This document shows, in pieces, positions 1 to 7,346 of a DNA stretch of 9,704 nucleotides. The position numbers and the translations under genes were made by a program. The notes beneath the pieces are model-generated. The model worked only from the letters and a program-made list of their open reading frames with translations, was not told the DNA's origin and ran no database searches. The stretch's first letter is position 1. Each line of letters begins with the position of its first letter. The DNA comes from Desulfobacula sp. Its GTDB lineage: Bacteria; Desulfobacterota; Desulfobacteria; Desulfobacterales; Desulfobacteraceae. The stretch spans positions 1,002 to 10,705 of the forward strand of contig JAOZRF010000061.1 of NCBI GenBank assembly GCA_029940245.1. The letters are read 5' to 3'.

Positions 1-1311
1 GATCAGGGCGGCATCATAAATGCCTTCAATAAATCCAAGACTGGTTTGGATGACATGGGTTTTCCATATGCCAATCAAAACCCGCAAATTAAACAGGGAA
101 GTTCCCTTGACAGCCTGTATGTGGTAAGCCAGGCAGTTATTGCACCGTTTTTCGCTAAAATTATAAATGTTGAGGCGCCCCTGGATTATGACATTGCCGC
201 CAACAGCGAATTTACAGTAAACGCTGAAGTGAGCGGAGTTGAGGATGGGAAAGTCTGGGCAACCCTCAAGCCCCAGGGCTACATGCCCCCACCCAGCGTC
301 GGAGAATTTGTCACTCCAGAGATGACCGAACTCATCACCATCGAGATGTTTGACGACCCCGCAGGCTTAGAGTTTGATTCTAAGTATACCGGTTCTACCA
401 CGGCATTGTCCATGAACAGCGAATATGACCTGATCATATTCGCCGCTAACAGTGATGGGGTTGTCACCTACTCTGACATCCACACAGTGACTGTGACCGG
501 CGGAACTGACAACGCTAAACCAACAGCAGATTTCACGTGGTCCCCCTCCTCTCCGAAACAGGAACAAGAAATTTCCTTCAACAACACATCTTCTGATCTC
601 GATGGTTCGCTTGTCTCTTTTGACTGGAATTTTGGCGACGGTTCCTCTTCAATTGAAGGTTCTCCTGCGCACACCTTCATGCAAGCAGGTACTTATACGG
701 TTACTCTCACCATATGGGATGATGGCGGCAACAACTCAACCAAGACCCAGGAAGTCATCGTGTCCGATGGTTCGCAACAAATAATTCCACTTTCTAACGG
801 CTGGAACCTGTCTGGAGCACAAACCCAGATAGATGTGTGGATCTCTTTTGCAGACGATACAAAGTTCATCAGCCTCTGGAAATGGGATAACGGCAAATGG
901 GCAGTCTATTTACCAGGGGAGGATGGCGGTGCTGCCTATGCAGCGTCAAAAGGCTTTGTTGTGCTTACCGATATCAAACCGGGTGAAGGCTTCTGGGTCA
1001 ACAGTCTTGTATCGGAATCGATTGTCATTGATGGAACCCCGGAGACCAGCAGCCTGTCCCTGACTTCCGGCTGGAACCTGGATGGATTGCTGAGCGAGTC
1101 GGGCAAGAACATAATGGATCTTATTTCCGGGAATGAAGCCAATATCGTGTCTGTCTGGAAATGGGAGAATGGCAAATGGGCAGTCTATTTGCCGGGGGAG
1201 GAGGATGGCGGTGCTGCCTATGCAGCGTCAAAAGGCTTTGTTGTGCTTACCGATATCAAACCGGGTGAAGGCTTCTGGGTGAATTGTACGGATAAAATAA
1301 CACTGGAATAG
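1..1311 (+). CDS. Secreted multidomain protein, C-terminal part (C13-peptidase-like tail, PKD domain, two GWNL/GFWVN modules)
   Basis: The frame is open from base 1 and ends at TAG 1309-1311, so the 5' end lies outside the window; the first possible internal start, TTG at 46, is probably not real. Residue numbers count from that TTG. Residues 1-150 include NPQ near 12-14 and a stretch around VWATLKPQGY (70-79). These resemble the end of bacterial C13 (legumain-like) peptidase domains and the Ig-like segment that often follows, which is a family memory and not proven. Residues 158-239 form a PKD domain with the typical WNFGDGS (194-200) and a TYTVTLTI strand. Residues 246-319 and 336-413 are two copies of a GWNL...WKW.NGKWAVYLPGE...GFWVN module. 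I see no membrane anchor, LPXTG or PEP-CTERM signal; the protein ends a few residues after module 2. It is likely extracytoplasmic. It converges with fdhD, 41 bases away. PKD call is firm, peptidase identity weak. Confidence 0.8.
   Translation, partial: DQGGIINAFNKSKTGLDDMGFPYANQNPQIKQGSSLDSLYVVSQAVIAPFFAKIINVEAPLDYDIAANSEFTVNAEVSGVEDGKVWATLKPQGYMPPPSVGEFVTPEMTELITIEMFDDPAGLEFDSKYTGSTTALSMNSEYDLIIFAANSDGVVTYSDIHTVTVTGGTDNAKPTADFTWSPSSPKQEQEISFNNTSSDLDGSLVSFDWNFGDGSSSIEGSPAHTFMQAGTYTVTLTIWDDGGNNSTKTQEVIVSDGSQQIIPLSNGWNLSGAQTQIDVWISFADDTKFISLWKWDNGKWAVYLPGEDGGAAYAASKGFVVLTDIKPGEGFWVNSLVSESIVIDGTPETSSLSLTSGWNLDGLLSESGKNIMDLISGNEANIVSVWKWENGKWAVYLPGEEDGGAAYAASKGFVVLTDIKPGEGFWVNCTDKITLE
781..1002 (+). 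repeat. GWNL...GFWVN module, copy 1 (in-gene tandem repeat)
   Basis: First of two protein modules of about 75-78 residues at the C terminus of the PKD protein. Bases 918-998 are identical to 1200-1280 (81 bases, offset 282). The upstream half of the module is much more diverged between the copies. Confidence 0.9.
1051..1284 (+). repeat. GWNL...GFWVN module, copy 2 (in-gene tandem repeat)
   Basis: Second copy, about four residues longer than copy 1; one of the additions is an extra Glu (GEEDGG against GEDGG) from a three-base insertion just before the identical 81-base stretch 1200-1280. The frame is kept, so the change is tolerated in the protein. Confidence 0.9.
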
Positions 1312-1352
1312 CTTTGCTGAACCCTGTTCAATTTACCACTGTGTATAGGGTA

Positions 1353-2168
1353 TCATCTGTGATGCGCAATCCTTTTTTCATGGGTGTAAATATTAAACAG
1401 GCTATTTCTTGCAAACCCTATAATGGTCAATTCTGCTTTGTCGGCCAGTCTAACGGCGCTAAGGGTGGGTGCGGCATTTGAAATAACAATGGGAATGCCC
1501 GTTTTAATGATTTTACCGATAATTTCAAGGGACATTCTGCAACTGATGGTTGCGACCTTATCTTTGGTCTCAATCCCCTTTAAAAGAATATCCCCGGCAA
1601 GCTTGTCAAGCGCGTTGTGTCTGCCAATGTCCTCATAATAGGCGAGCATTTTTATCGGCGTGCACAGGCCCGCGCTGTGCAATGCCCCGGTCTTGTGGAA
1701 CAGCTCTGAATGATCCCAGTGCATTTGAATCAAAGACAGCACCTGATCATAAGTAATGGTGAAAAGATCTTCGGCCCGGGCGGGCCGGGATGAAAAAGGA
1801 TCTGTCTGTTCCTGTAGAAGCGTTCCACCGGATGATCCTTTGATCTGATGGCCCTTTGTAAACTGGATTAATCTTTTTTCAGCCTGCTCGTCCAGGGTGA
1901 TATGGCATTGGTTCTTTGTTTTAAAAAATTCAATGGCCTTTATATCTGTTTTTTGTTGAACAATGCCCTGGGTAAATAAAAATCCTGTAGCAAGGGCTTT
2001 TGTATCTGTCATGGAAAACACCATCTGAAACGCTTTTTTTTTATTGATAAAAATTTCAAGGATATCTTCATCAATAATATCGTCTTTGATCAGGATTTTT
2101 TTATTGTCTTTAATCCTGATGATATCAACCTGTTTGACGATATGTTCACTGTCCAAGTGTTTCTCCAA
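1353..2168 (-). CDS. fdhD: FdhD-family protein (formate dehydrogenase sulfurtransferase-like) lacking the usual cysteine
   Basis: FdhD passes sulfur from a cysteine desulfurase to the molybdenum cofactor of formate dehydrogenases in the cytoplasm. Family signs over 271 aa (normal length): GFLFTQGIV (62-70), FHKTGALHSAG (157-167), the strongly conserved EDIGRHNALDKLAG (179-192), then S.R.S.E...K...GIP...S.AAPT and GFAR...N.Y towards the end. The loop that normally reads like SGCGGG or CGxCG reads GSSGG at 111-115, so the sulfur-carrying cysteine is replaced by Ser113 (codon TCC at 1830-1832) and no CxxC remains. Other cysteines (88, 169, 210) lie elsewhere. The start given is TTG directly after the ligase TAA. 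A second TTG at 2154-2156, with GGAG six bases upstream, is an equally good start (267 aa). Last gene of the operon. Family call firm; sulfurtransferase activity doubtful. Confidence 0.88.
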   Translation of the reverse strand: MEKHLDSEHIVKQVDIIRIKDNKKILIKDDIIDEDILEIFINKKKAFQMVFSMTDTKALATGFLFTQGIVQQKTDIKAIEFFKTKNQCHITLDEQAEKRLIQFTKGHQIKGSSGGTLLQEQTDPFSSRPARAEDLFTITYDQVLSLIQMHWDHSELFHKTGALHSAGLCTPIKMLAYYEDIGRHNALDKLAGDILLKGIETKDKVATISCRMSLEIIGKIIKTGIPIVISNAAPTLSAVRLADKAELTIIGFARNSLFNIYTHEKRIAHHR

Positions 2169-3824
2169 TTAAGCCTTTTTTTCTGTTTTTCGTCTCTCAT
2201 CATCCCGGACTTCACGGCGCAGCAGCTTGCCAACTTTTGATTTGGGCAGCATGTCTCTGAACTCTACATAAGCCGGAACCTTGTATGAAGCAAGTCTTTC
2301 AGAGCACCACCGGATCAGTTCAACACCGCCCACCCCCCTTGCATCTTCCTTAAGCACCACAATGGCCTTGATCCGTTCCCCCACCTTTTCATCGGGAATT
2401 CCGATGACACAGGCATTAATAACAGTGCTATGATCCTGTAGCACTGCCTCGATCTCAGAAGCAGATACCCTGTATCCCTTGTGCTTGATCACATCAGCTG
2501 ATCTTTCCATGTAAACCAGTTCACCATCGGGCTTGCAGGAGACAAAATCGCCCATTCTGCAATAGATTTTGTCATTGACCTTTATATAGGTTTTTTTTGT
2601 TTCATCGGGTTTGTTATAGTACTCCTGCATCGCATAAGGTGAAGTAACACAAAGTTCACCGTTTTCACCTTGTTCAACACATTCCAGGGTAACAGGGTCC
2701 ACCACAATACATTCCCGGCTTTTCAAAGGATATCCAATGGAACCGGAAGAAGGGGGAGTCCCTATTTTGCTGTAGGTCACGTGGCCTACTTCTGTAGATC
2801 CATAAACCTGGTATATTGGAAGATCATATTTTTCTTTGAATCGATTCATGACCTTGCCCGGCAGCACATCCCCTCCGCAGAAACAATAGGTCAAAGAAGA
2901 CAGGTCATACTGGTCCAGACGGTCATTTTCCAGGATCATCCTGTACAGGGCCGGGACTCCCAAAAGCCATCTTACTTTATATCTCTGTATGGATTCTAAA
3001 ATGGCATCCACCTGGGGCTGGGGCATGAGGACCACCATGTTGCCTTTATTTAACCCAATTGCCATGAAAAATCCCAGGGCCATGATATGGAATAAGGGAT
3101 TGATGGCAATATAGATATCGTTGCCTTCTTTTAAATACTCTCCTGCAACATCACATGTTACATTGTTGATATAGGATGTGGACCCGATATGATTGCCTGG
3201 CACACCCTTGGGAAATCCCGTGGTACCTCCGGTGTAAAGAATATAGGACAGGTCAGTGACAGGGTCAATTTTGACGTCCTCGGCCAAAGGCTCTGCTTTA
3301 AGGATGGATTTAAAAGAAAAAATTTTTTCGTCGTAATTCACTTTGCCATTGGGAACCTTGTCAAACAAAAGACCCAGGGCTCTTTTCCAGGCCGGCAAAA
3401 GGTCTACAAGATTGGTCACAATGGCCTGTTTTAAGCCGGTACTTGCAAAAATTTCTTTTACATAGCCAAAATTGGTATCCATGCAGATAATGGTCTGAGC
3501 CCCTGAATTATTGATCATATACTTGATTTCATGGGAGGTGTAAATCGGAGAAACAGGCACCAGGACTGCCCCTGCCTTCTGGATGCCAAGATAGGCAACC
3601 ACCCACTGGATACAATTGGGAATATAAAGAAGCACCTTGTCTCCCTTTGACACCCCTAATTGTCTCAGGCCTCCTGCAAATCGGTCGCTTAAGTTTTTCA
3701 GATGTTTATACGTAAAATGTTCACCCAGGTATAATACTGCTGTATTTTTTGGATATTTTTCACTCATCAGGTCAAATCTTGAAAAGGAGAGTTCTTTTTC
3801 AAGTGATATGATATCGTTTGTCAT
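2169..3824 (-). CDS. AMP-forming acyl-CoA ligase (ANL superfamily)
   Basis: Activates a carboxylic acid to its CoA thioester via an acyl-adenylate, in the cytoplasm. The 551-aa protein has the whole ANL core in order: P-loop YTGGTTGFPKGV (197-208), CGGD near 316-319, YGSTE (341-345), the GD pair (425-426) that binds ribose, the hinge region RSADVIKHKGYRVSASEIE (441-459) and the C-terminal LPKSKVGKLLRREV with catalytic Lys533. Start ATG has AAAGGAG nine bases upstream. It lies 18 bases after livF and abuts fdhD with no gap. The substrate cannot be read from sequence; the adjoining HAAT transporter suggests an imported aromatic, fatty or branched-chain acid. The tail after residue 540 is short and highly charged (DDERRKTEKKA). 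Family firm, substrate unknown. Confidence 0.93.
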   Translation of the reverse strand: MTNDIISLEKELSFSRFDLMSEKYPKNTAVLYLGEHFTYKHLKNLSDRFAGGLRQLGVSKGDKVLLYIPNCIQWVVAYLGIQKAGAVLVPVSPIYTSHEIKYMINNSGAQTIICMDTNFGYVKEIFASTGLKQAIVTNLVDLLPAWKRALGLLFDKVPNGKVNYDEKIFSFKSILKAEPLAEDVKIDPVTDLSYILYTGGTTGFPKGVPGNHIGSTSYINNVTCDVAGEYLKEGNDIYIAINPLFHIMALGFFMAIGLNKGNMVVLMPQPQVDAILESIQRYKVRWLLGVPALYRMILENDRLDQYDLSSLTYCFCGGDVLPGKVMNRFKEKYDLPIYQVYGSTEVGHVTYSKIGTPPSSGSIGYPLKSRECIVVDPVTLECVEQGENGELCVTSPYAMQEYYNKPDETKKTYIKVNDKIYCRMGDFVSCKPDGELVYMERSADVIKHKGYRVSASEIEAVLQDHSTVINACVIGIPDEKVGERIKAIVVLKEDARGVGGVELIRWCSERLASYKVPAYVEFRDMLPKSKVGKLLRREVRDDERRKTEKKA

Positions 3825-3842
3825 TTAGGGGGGCTCCTTTAT

Positions 3843-4592
3843 TTATGAAATACCAAAATAAGCAGACTTTACATCTGGATTATCCATGAGTTCGTCCCGG
3901 GTTCCTTCCATGACCGCTGCCCCGTTTTCAAGGATATAGGCATAATCTACAATGGGAAAGACGGGTCTTGCATATTGCTCTGATATGATCACAGAGATCC
4001 CGGTTTCCTTTTGGATAACCTTTGTGGCTTTGATTAAGTGGGCCTGTATCAAGGGGCTTAGGCCCAACAGTGGTTCATCCAGCAAAAGCACTTTGGGTTG
4101 GGCCATCAAGGCACGGCCGATGGCCACCATCTGCTGTTCACCGCCACTCAGGAAACCACCCAGCCGGGTTCTGAGTTTTTGCAGGGCAGGGAATACGTTC
4201 ATAACATAATCAAGGGTGTATTTTGCCTGGGCCTTGGTGGCCAGATAGCCGCCTATACGAAGGTTTTCAAGCACACTGCTTTCCTTGAATAACCGCCTTC
4301 TTTCAGGGCAGAGAATAATTCCGGCTTTTGCCCGGAGGCTGGGTTTTAAGTCCATGATGTCCTGGTCCTGAAATATGACTTTCCCTCTCAGGGTAATGCG
4401 TTCTCCACCTGCCATCAATTCTTTTTTCCGGATATCCAGCATGATCCCGGACAACGCATACATGAGCGTGGATTTGCCGGCAGAGTTTGCCCCGAATATG
4501 CCGACGATCTGGTTTTCATCACATTTAATGCTGATATTGTTCAAGGCGATCATGTTTTCATAAAATACCATTAAGTCTTGGGCTTCAAGCAT
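3843..4592 (-). CDS. livF: HAAT-type ABC transporter ATPase LivF
   Basis: One of the two cytoplasmic ATPases driving a branched-chain amino acid-type (HAAT) importer. Walker A GANSAGKST (34-42), signature LSGGEQQ (148-154), Walker B VLLLDEP (168-174) and the LivF-typical SEQ in place of the H-loop histidine (204-206) are all seen, as is the YILENG strand. At 249 aa it is about a dozen residues longer than E. coli LivF; the extra residues lie near 53-66, between the Walker A helix and the QDQDI turn. The start ATG overlaps the end of livG by eight bases (ATGCTTGA) and has GAGGAGG nine bases upstream inside livG, which indicates translational coupling. LivF assignment rather than LivG rests on the GEQQM signature and the SEQ switch. 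Confidence 0.94.
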   Translation of the reverse strand: MLEAQDLMVFYENMIALNNISIKCDENQIVGIFGANSAGKSTLMYALSGIMLDIRKKELMAGGERITLRGKVIFQDQDIMDLKPSLRAKAGIILCPERRRLFKESSVLENLRIGGYLATKAQAKYTLDYVMNVFPALQKLRTRLGGFLSGGEQQMVAIGRALMAQPKVLLLDEPLLGLSPLIQAHLIKATKVIQKETGISVIISEQYARPVFPIVDYAYILENGAAVMEGTRDELMDNPDVKSAYFGIS

Positions 4593-5382
4593 ATGTCATG
4601 ACCTCCTCAACTTCTTCAGATCCAAAATAAGCTTCCTTGACCTGTTTATCTGCCATGACTTCAACAGGGTTCCCTTCGATGAGTTTTTCGCCGAAATTTA
4701 AGACCATGACACGGTTGGCCACTTGAAAAAGTTCTCTTAACCGGTGCTCGATCATGATAATGGTAATGCCTTCATCCTGAAGCCGTTCAATCAGCGGTAC
4801 CATGGATGCAATTTCGCTCATGGAAAGCCCTGAAAACACTTCATCACAGATAATGATTTCAGGTTTGAGCGCAAGGCATCTGGCAAGTTCCAGCCGTTTT
4901 AAGTAGCCTGTAGGCAGGGTGGAAGTTTTTTTAAAGGGAATATAAGAGTCCCTTTCAAATCCGATGTCTTCCAGGATATCAATGGCAATGGTCTGTCGGT
5001 TGCCAAGGTTTCCGCCACCCCGCCAGCCTCCGGTCCGCTTGGCCCTGGGGGAAAACAGCGGGATCACAAGGTTTTTATAGGCAGGAAGGCTGTAATAGGG
5101 GCGCATGACCTGGAATGTTCTGGTCACACCCATGTCGGCAATTTTGTGCGGTGGCCTGCCCGTAATATCTTTGTCTTTAAAAAAAACCCTGCCGGAAGTG
5201 GGCTTGATAAAGCCTGTAATGCAATTAACAATAGTGGTTTTTCCTGATCCATTGGGTCCGATAATGCCTAAGACATCTCCTGGGAACACATCAAAGCTGA
5301 CATCCCTAAGCGCCTGGACACCACCGAACCGCTTGGAGATGCCATCCATTTTTAGAATTGGTTTTGTCATGTCCTGATTCAT
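4585..5382 (-). CDS. livG: HAAT-type ABC transporter ATPase LivG, with non-canonical signature motif
   Basis: Second ATPase of the importer. Walker A GPNGSGKTT (42-50), Q-loop Gln91 (RTFQ), Walker B IIICDEV (176-182) with both acidic residues, and H-loop His213 (IEH) are present. The signature motif is LPTGYLKRLE (156-165) where LivG proteins usually have L(S/P)YGxQRRLE: the glycine is kept but the Gln is a Leu. The Walker B proline is a Val, and DEVFSGLS replaces the usual DEPxAGxx. A glycine-rich loop (117-125, GTGGWRGGG-like) sits in the LivG-specific insertion. 265 aa is normal. Start ATG has AAGGA seven bases upstream; the Met at codon 5 is an alternative. It follows livM by 19 bases and overlaps livF. 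The deviations may be a subfamily trait and not loss of function. Confidence 0.93.
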   Translation of the reverse strand: MNQDMTKPILKMDGISKRFGGVQALRDVSFDVFPGDVLGIIGPNGSGKTTIVNCITGFIKPTSGRVFFKDKDITGRPPHKIADMGVTRTFQVMRPYYSLPAYKNLVIPLFSPRAKRTGGWRGGGNLGNRQTIAIDILEDIGFERDSYIPFKKTSTLPTGYLKRLELARCLALKPEIIICDEVFSGLSMSEIASMVPLIERLQDEGITIIMIEHRLRELFQVANRVMVLNFGEKLIEGNPVEVMADKQVKEAYFGSEEVEEVMTYA

Positions 5383-5401
5383 ATCCTGGTCCTTATTTCA
5401 A

Positions 5402-6415
5402 TCATATCTTGGTCCACCTTTCAAATTGTTCATATTTTCTCTGGCCGAATTCCATGATACCATCACTTCTGAAAAGGATGAATCCCACAAGGATTGATGC
5501 ATAAAATACGATTCGCAATGTTCCAAAATCTCTTAAAAGCTCTGAGACAGGCACCAGAATCAGGCACCCTAAAATAGGTCCCACAAGGGTTCCTGATCCG
5601 CCGATGACCGTGGCGGCAATGGGCAGGATGGAAAAATCAAGGGCAAACTGGGATATGCCCGACCACATGTAGATATGGGTGAGACAGGCTCCTGCCAAGC
5701 ATCCCATGGCAGAGGCGATGAATACGGCCAGGGCCTTATATTTTGTAATGTTGATCCCCGATGCCCTTACGGCCTGGTCATTGTCCATGATGGCTGTAAA
5801 GATCAGCCCCCTGTCCGTTGTGACAAAACGGCGCAGGCCGAACAGGAAAATCAGCACCATGCAGATGACAAGATACTGTTCTGCAAACGAAGAAGAAAAA
5901 CTATCAATTCCTACCAGTCCATCAGTGCCCCCGAAAATGTTAAAAGCTTCAATGATTCTTGCCATAAACAGCGGATACATCAATGTTACAATGGCAAAGT
6001 ACACCCCTTTTAAGGGCAGACAGGGCAAAAGCAGCAGGGTGCAGACAACACCGCCGATAATGGCAGCCAGGGGAACGGTAAGGAAAGGGGGAACAGAAAA
6101 ATAAGAATTTAAAATTCCGGCAATATATCCCCCTGTTCCAATGAAAAAGGCTCCGCCTAAAGACACCAGCCCCACGTAATGGGCCATAAAATCAAAACTC
6201 AGGGCCAGTATGGCATAAATACAGACAATTGATATGACCCGCTGCCAGTACATCCCCGGCACCAGAAAAGGGAGGGACAACATGCCTGCGATCAAAATAA
6301 ACCGGGGCAGGGTCAGGTAGGAAAGTTCCCGCCAGGACATTAACGCATAAAGTCCGTCTGACCTGACCTTGATCCCGCGATCGATTCGTTCTTTTCTTGA
6401 TTCTTGTGTGCTCAC
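5402..6415 (-). CDS. livM: HAAT-type ABC transporter permease LivM
   Basis: Inner-membrane permease that pairs with LivH. The 337-aa chain starts with a polar segment of about 30 residues and then has a series of hydrophobic spans (roughly eight to ten). LivM family marks are GGTDGLVGI (162-170), the cytoplasmic ATPase-contact region around AIMDNDQAVRASGINITKYK (208-227) and VIGGSGTLVGPILG (270-283). The start is GTG (6413-6415), with GAGAGGG nine bases upstream that overlaps the last codons of livH. Only four bases separate the livH stop from this start, so the two permeases are probably made together. The next Met (codon 26) would remove only the polar leader and lacks comparable context. 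Confidence 0.93.
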   Translation of the reverse strand: MSTQESRKERIDRGIKVRSDGLYALMSWRELSYLTLPRFILIAGMLSLPFLVPGMYWQRVISIVCIYAILALSFDFMAHYVGLVSLGGAFFIGTGGYIAGILNSYFSVPPFLTVPLAAIIGGVVCTLLLLPCLPLKGVYFAIVTLMYPLFMARIIEAFNIFGGTDGLVGIDSFSSSFAEQYLVICMVLIFLFGLRRFVTTDRGLIFTAIMDNDQAVRASGINITKYKALAVFIASAMGCLAGACLTHIYMWSGISQFALDFSILPIAATVIGGSGTLVGPILGCLILVPVSELLRDFGTLRIVFYASILVGFILFRSDGIMEFGQRKYEQFERWTKI

Positions 6416-6419
6416 TTTT

Positions 6420-7286
6420 TTACACCCTCTCTTCCAGTTCTTTCTGATGGCCGAACAGGCCGGACGGTTTCAGGATCAGGGTCAGGATAATGGCCAGAAG
6501 CGCCACCACCATTTGAAAATGAGACCCGATAAAGACAACCGTCAGGATCTGGGCATATCCAATGATAAAGGCGGCAAAAAATGCCCCCATCCAGGACCCC
6601 AGTCCACCAACAATACAAACGGCAATGGACATGATCAGAACATTATACCCGGATTCCACCACAATATTGCCCAGGGGCAAAATCAAAGTGGCAGCAACAC
6701 CGGCAAGTACGGCTCCAAATCCCATGGCCAGCATGGCCATGAAATCTGAATCAATGCCCAGCATCAGTGCTGCCCGTTCATCCTGGGCCATGCCCTGAAG
6801 GGCAAGCCCGATCCTGGTATGATGGGTAAACACCCACAGTCCTGCCACAAGCAGAATGCCGATAACCATCATGATAAGCCTGTGAAAATCCAAGGGAACG
6901 TTGCCGATCATAAGGCTTCCCTCCATGAACACGGGCAGGGTATAGTTCATGCCGCGAAAACCCCCATACCTTAAGCCTTCAAGGATGGCAAGCCCGATAG
7001 CGTATGAAGCAATGATTTCGGAGATGTTCATTCCCCTCACCCGTATCAGGATAAACCGGTACATGAACATTCCCAGAATTCCATTCACACAAAGAGACAG
7101 AATAATGGCGATAAAATAAGGCAGTCCTAATTTATAAAACAGGGTCCAGGTGACAAACCCGCAGATAATATAGAGTGCCCCATGGGCAAAGTTGGGTACC
7201 CGGCTGATGCCGTAGATCATGGCAAAACCCAGGCCCATTAATGCAAGGGACACGGAGTTGATGGTCCCGTAAACTAGAATTTCCAT
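6420..7286 (-). CDS. livH: HAAT-type ABC transporter permease LivH
   Basis: Inner-membrane permease of the importer, 288 aa with about eight hydrophobic spans. Family marks: the N-terminal GLGFAMIYGISRVPNFAHGA region (18-37, matching the GLxLIFGxxxxxNFAHG of LivH), the ATPase-contact segment TRIGLALQGMAQDERAALML (157-176), GGLGSWMGAFFAA (227-239) and the closing LKPSGLFG (272-279). The start ATG (7284-7286) has only a weak ribosome binding site (GTGGGATC). It lies 60 bases after the binding-protein stop, the largest gap in the operon and AT-rich. That fits the common pattern in which the binding protein is made in excess over the membrane parts, though no clear processing hairpin is visible. 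Confidence 0.93.
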   Translation of the reverse strand: MEILVYGTINSVSLALMGLGFAMIYGISRVPNFAHGALYIICGFVTWTLFYKLGLPYFIAIILSLCVNGILGMFMYRFILIRVRGMNISEIIASYAIGLAILEGLRYGGFRGMNYTLPVFMEGSLMIGNVPLDFHRLIMMVIGILLVAGLWVFTHHTRIGLALQGMAQDERAALMLGIDSDFMAMLAMGFGAVLAGVAATLILPLGNIVVESGYNVLIMSIAVCIVGGLGSWMGAFFAAFIIGYAQILTVVFIGSHFQMVVALLAIILTLILKPSGLFGHQKELEERV

Positions 7287-7346
7287 AAAAAGATCCCACT
7301 ATTTAAGTGTTGAACAAGGTAATTTTAAAAAATTAGTTTTATTTAA

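Noticed and set aside
1312..1352. Possible bidirectional terminator between the PKD gene and fdhD (ACCCT at 1321-1325, AGGGT at 1347-1351)
   Set aside because: Only a five-base stem with a 21-base loop, and no U-run in the right place for either gene.
4400..4436. Extra residues in LivF near 53-66 as an inserted domain
   Set aside because: About 14 residues only, in a surface turn that varies among ABC ATPases; a length variation, not a domain.
7287..7346. AT-only dyad TAATTTT/AAAATTA between the binding-protein gene and livH as an attenuator
   Set aside because: The stem has no G-C pairs and would be too weak; such palindromes are expected in very AT-rich spacers.
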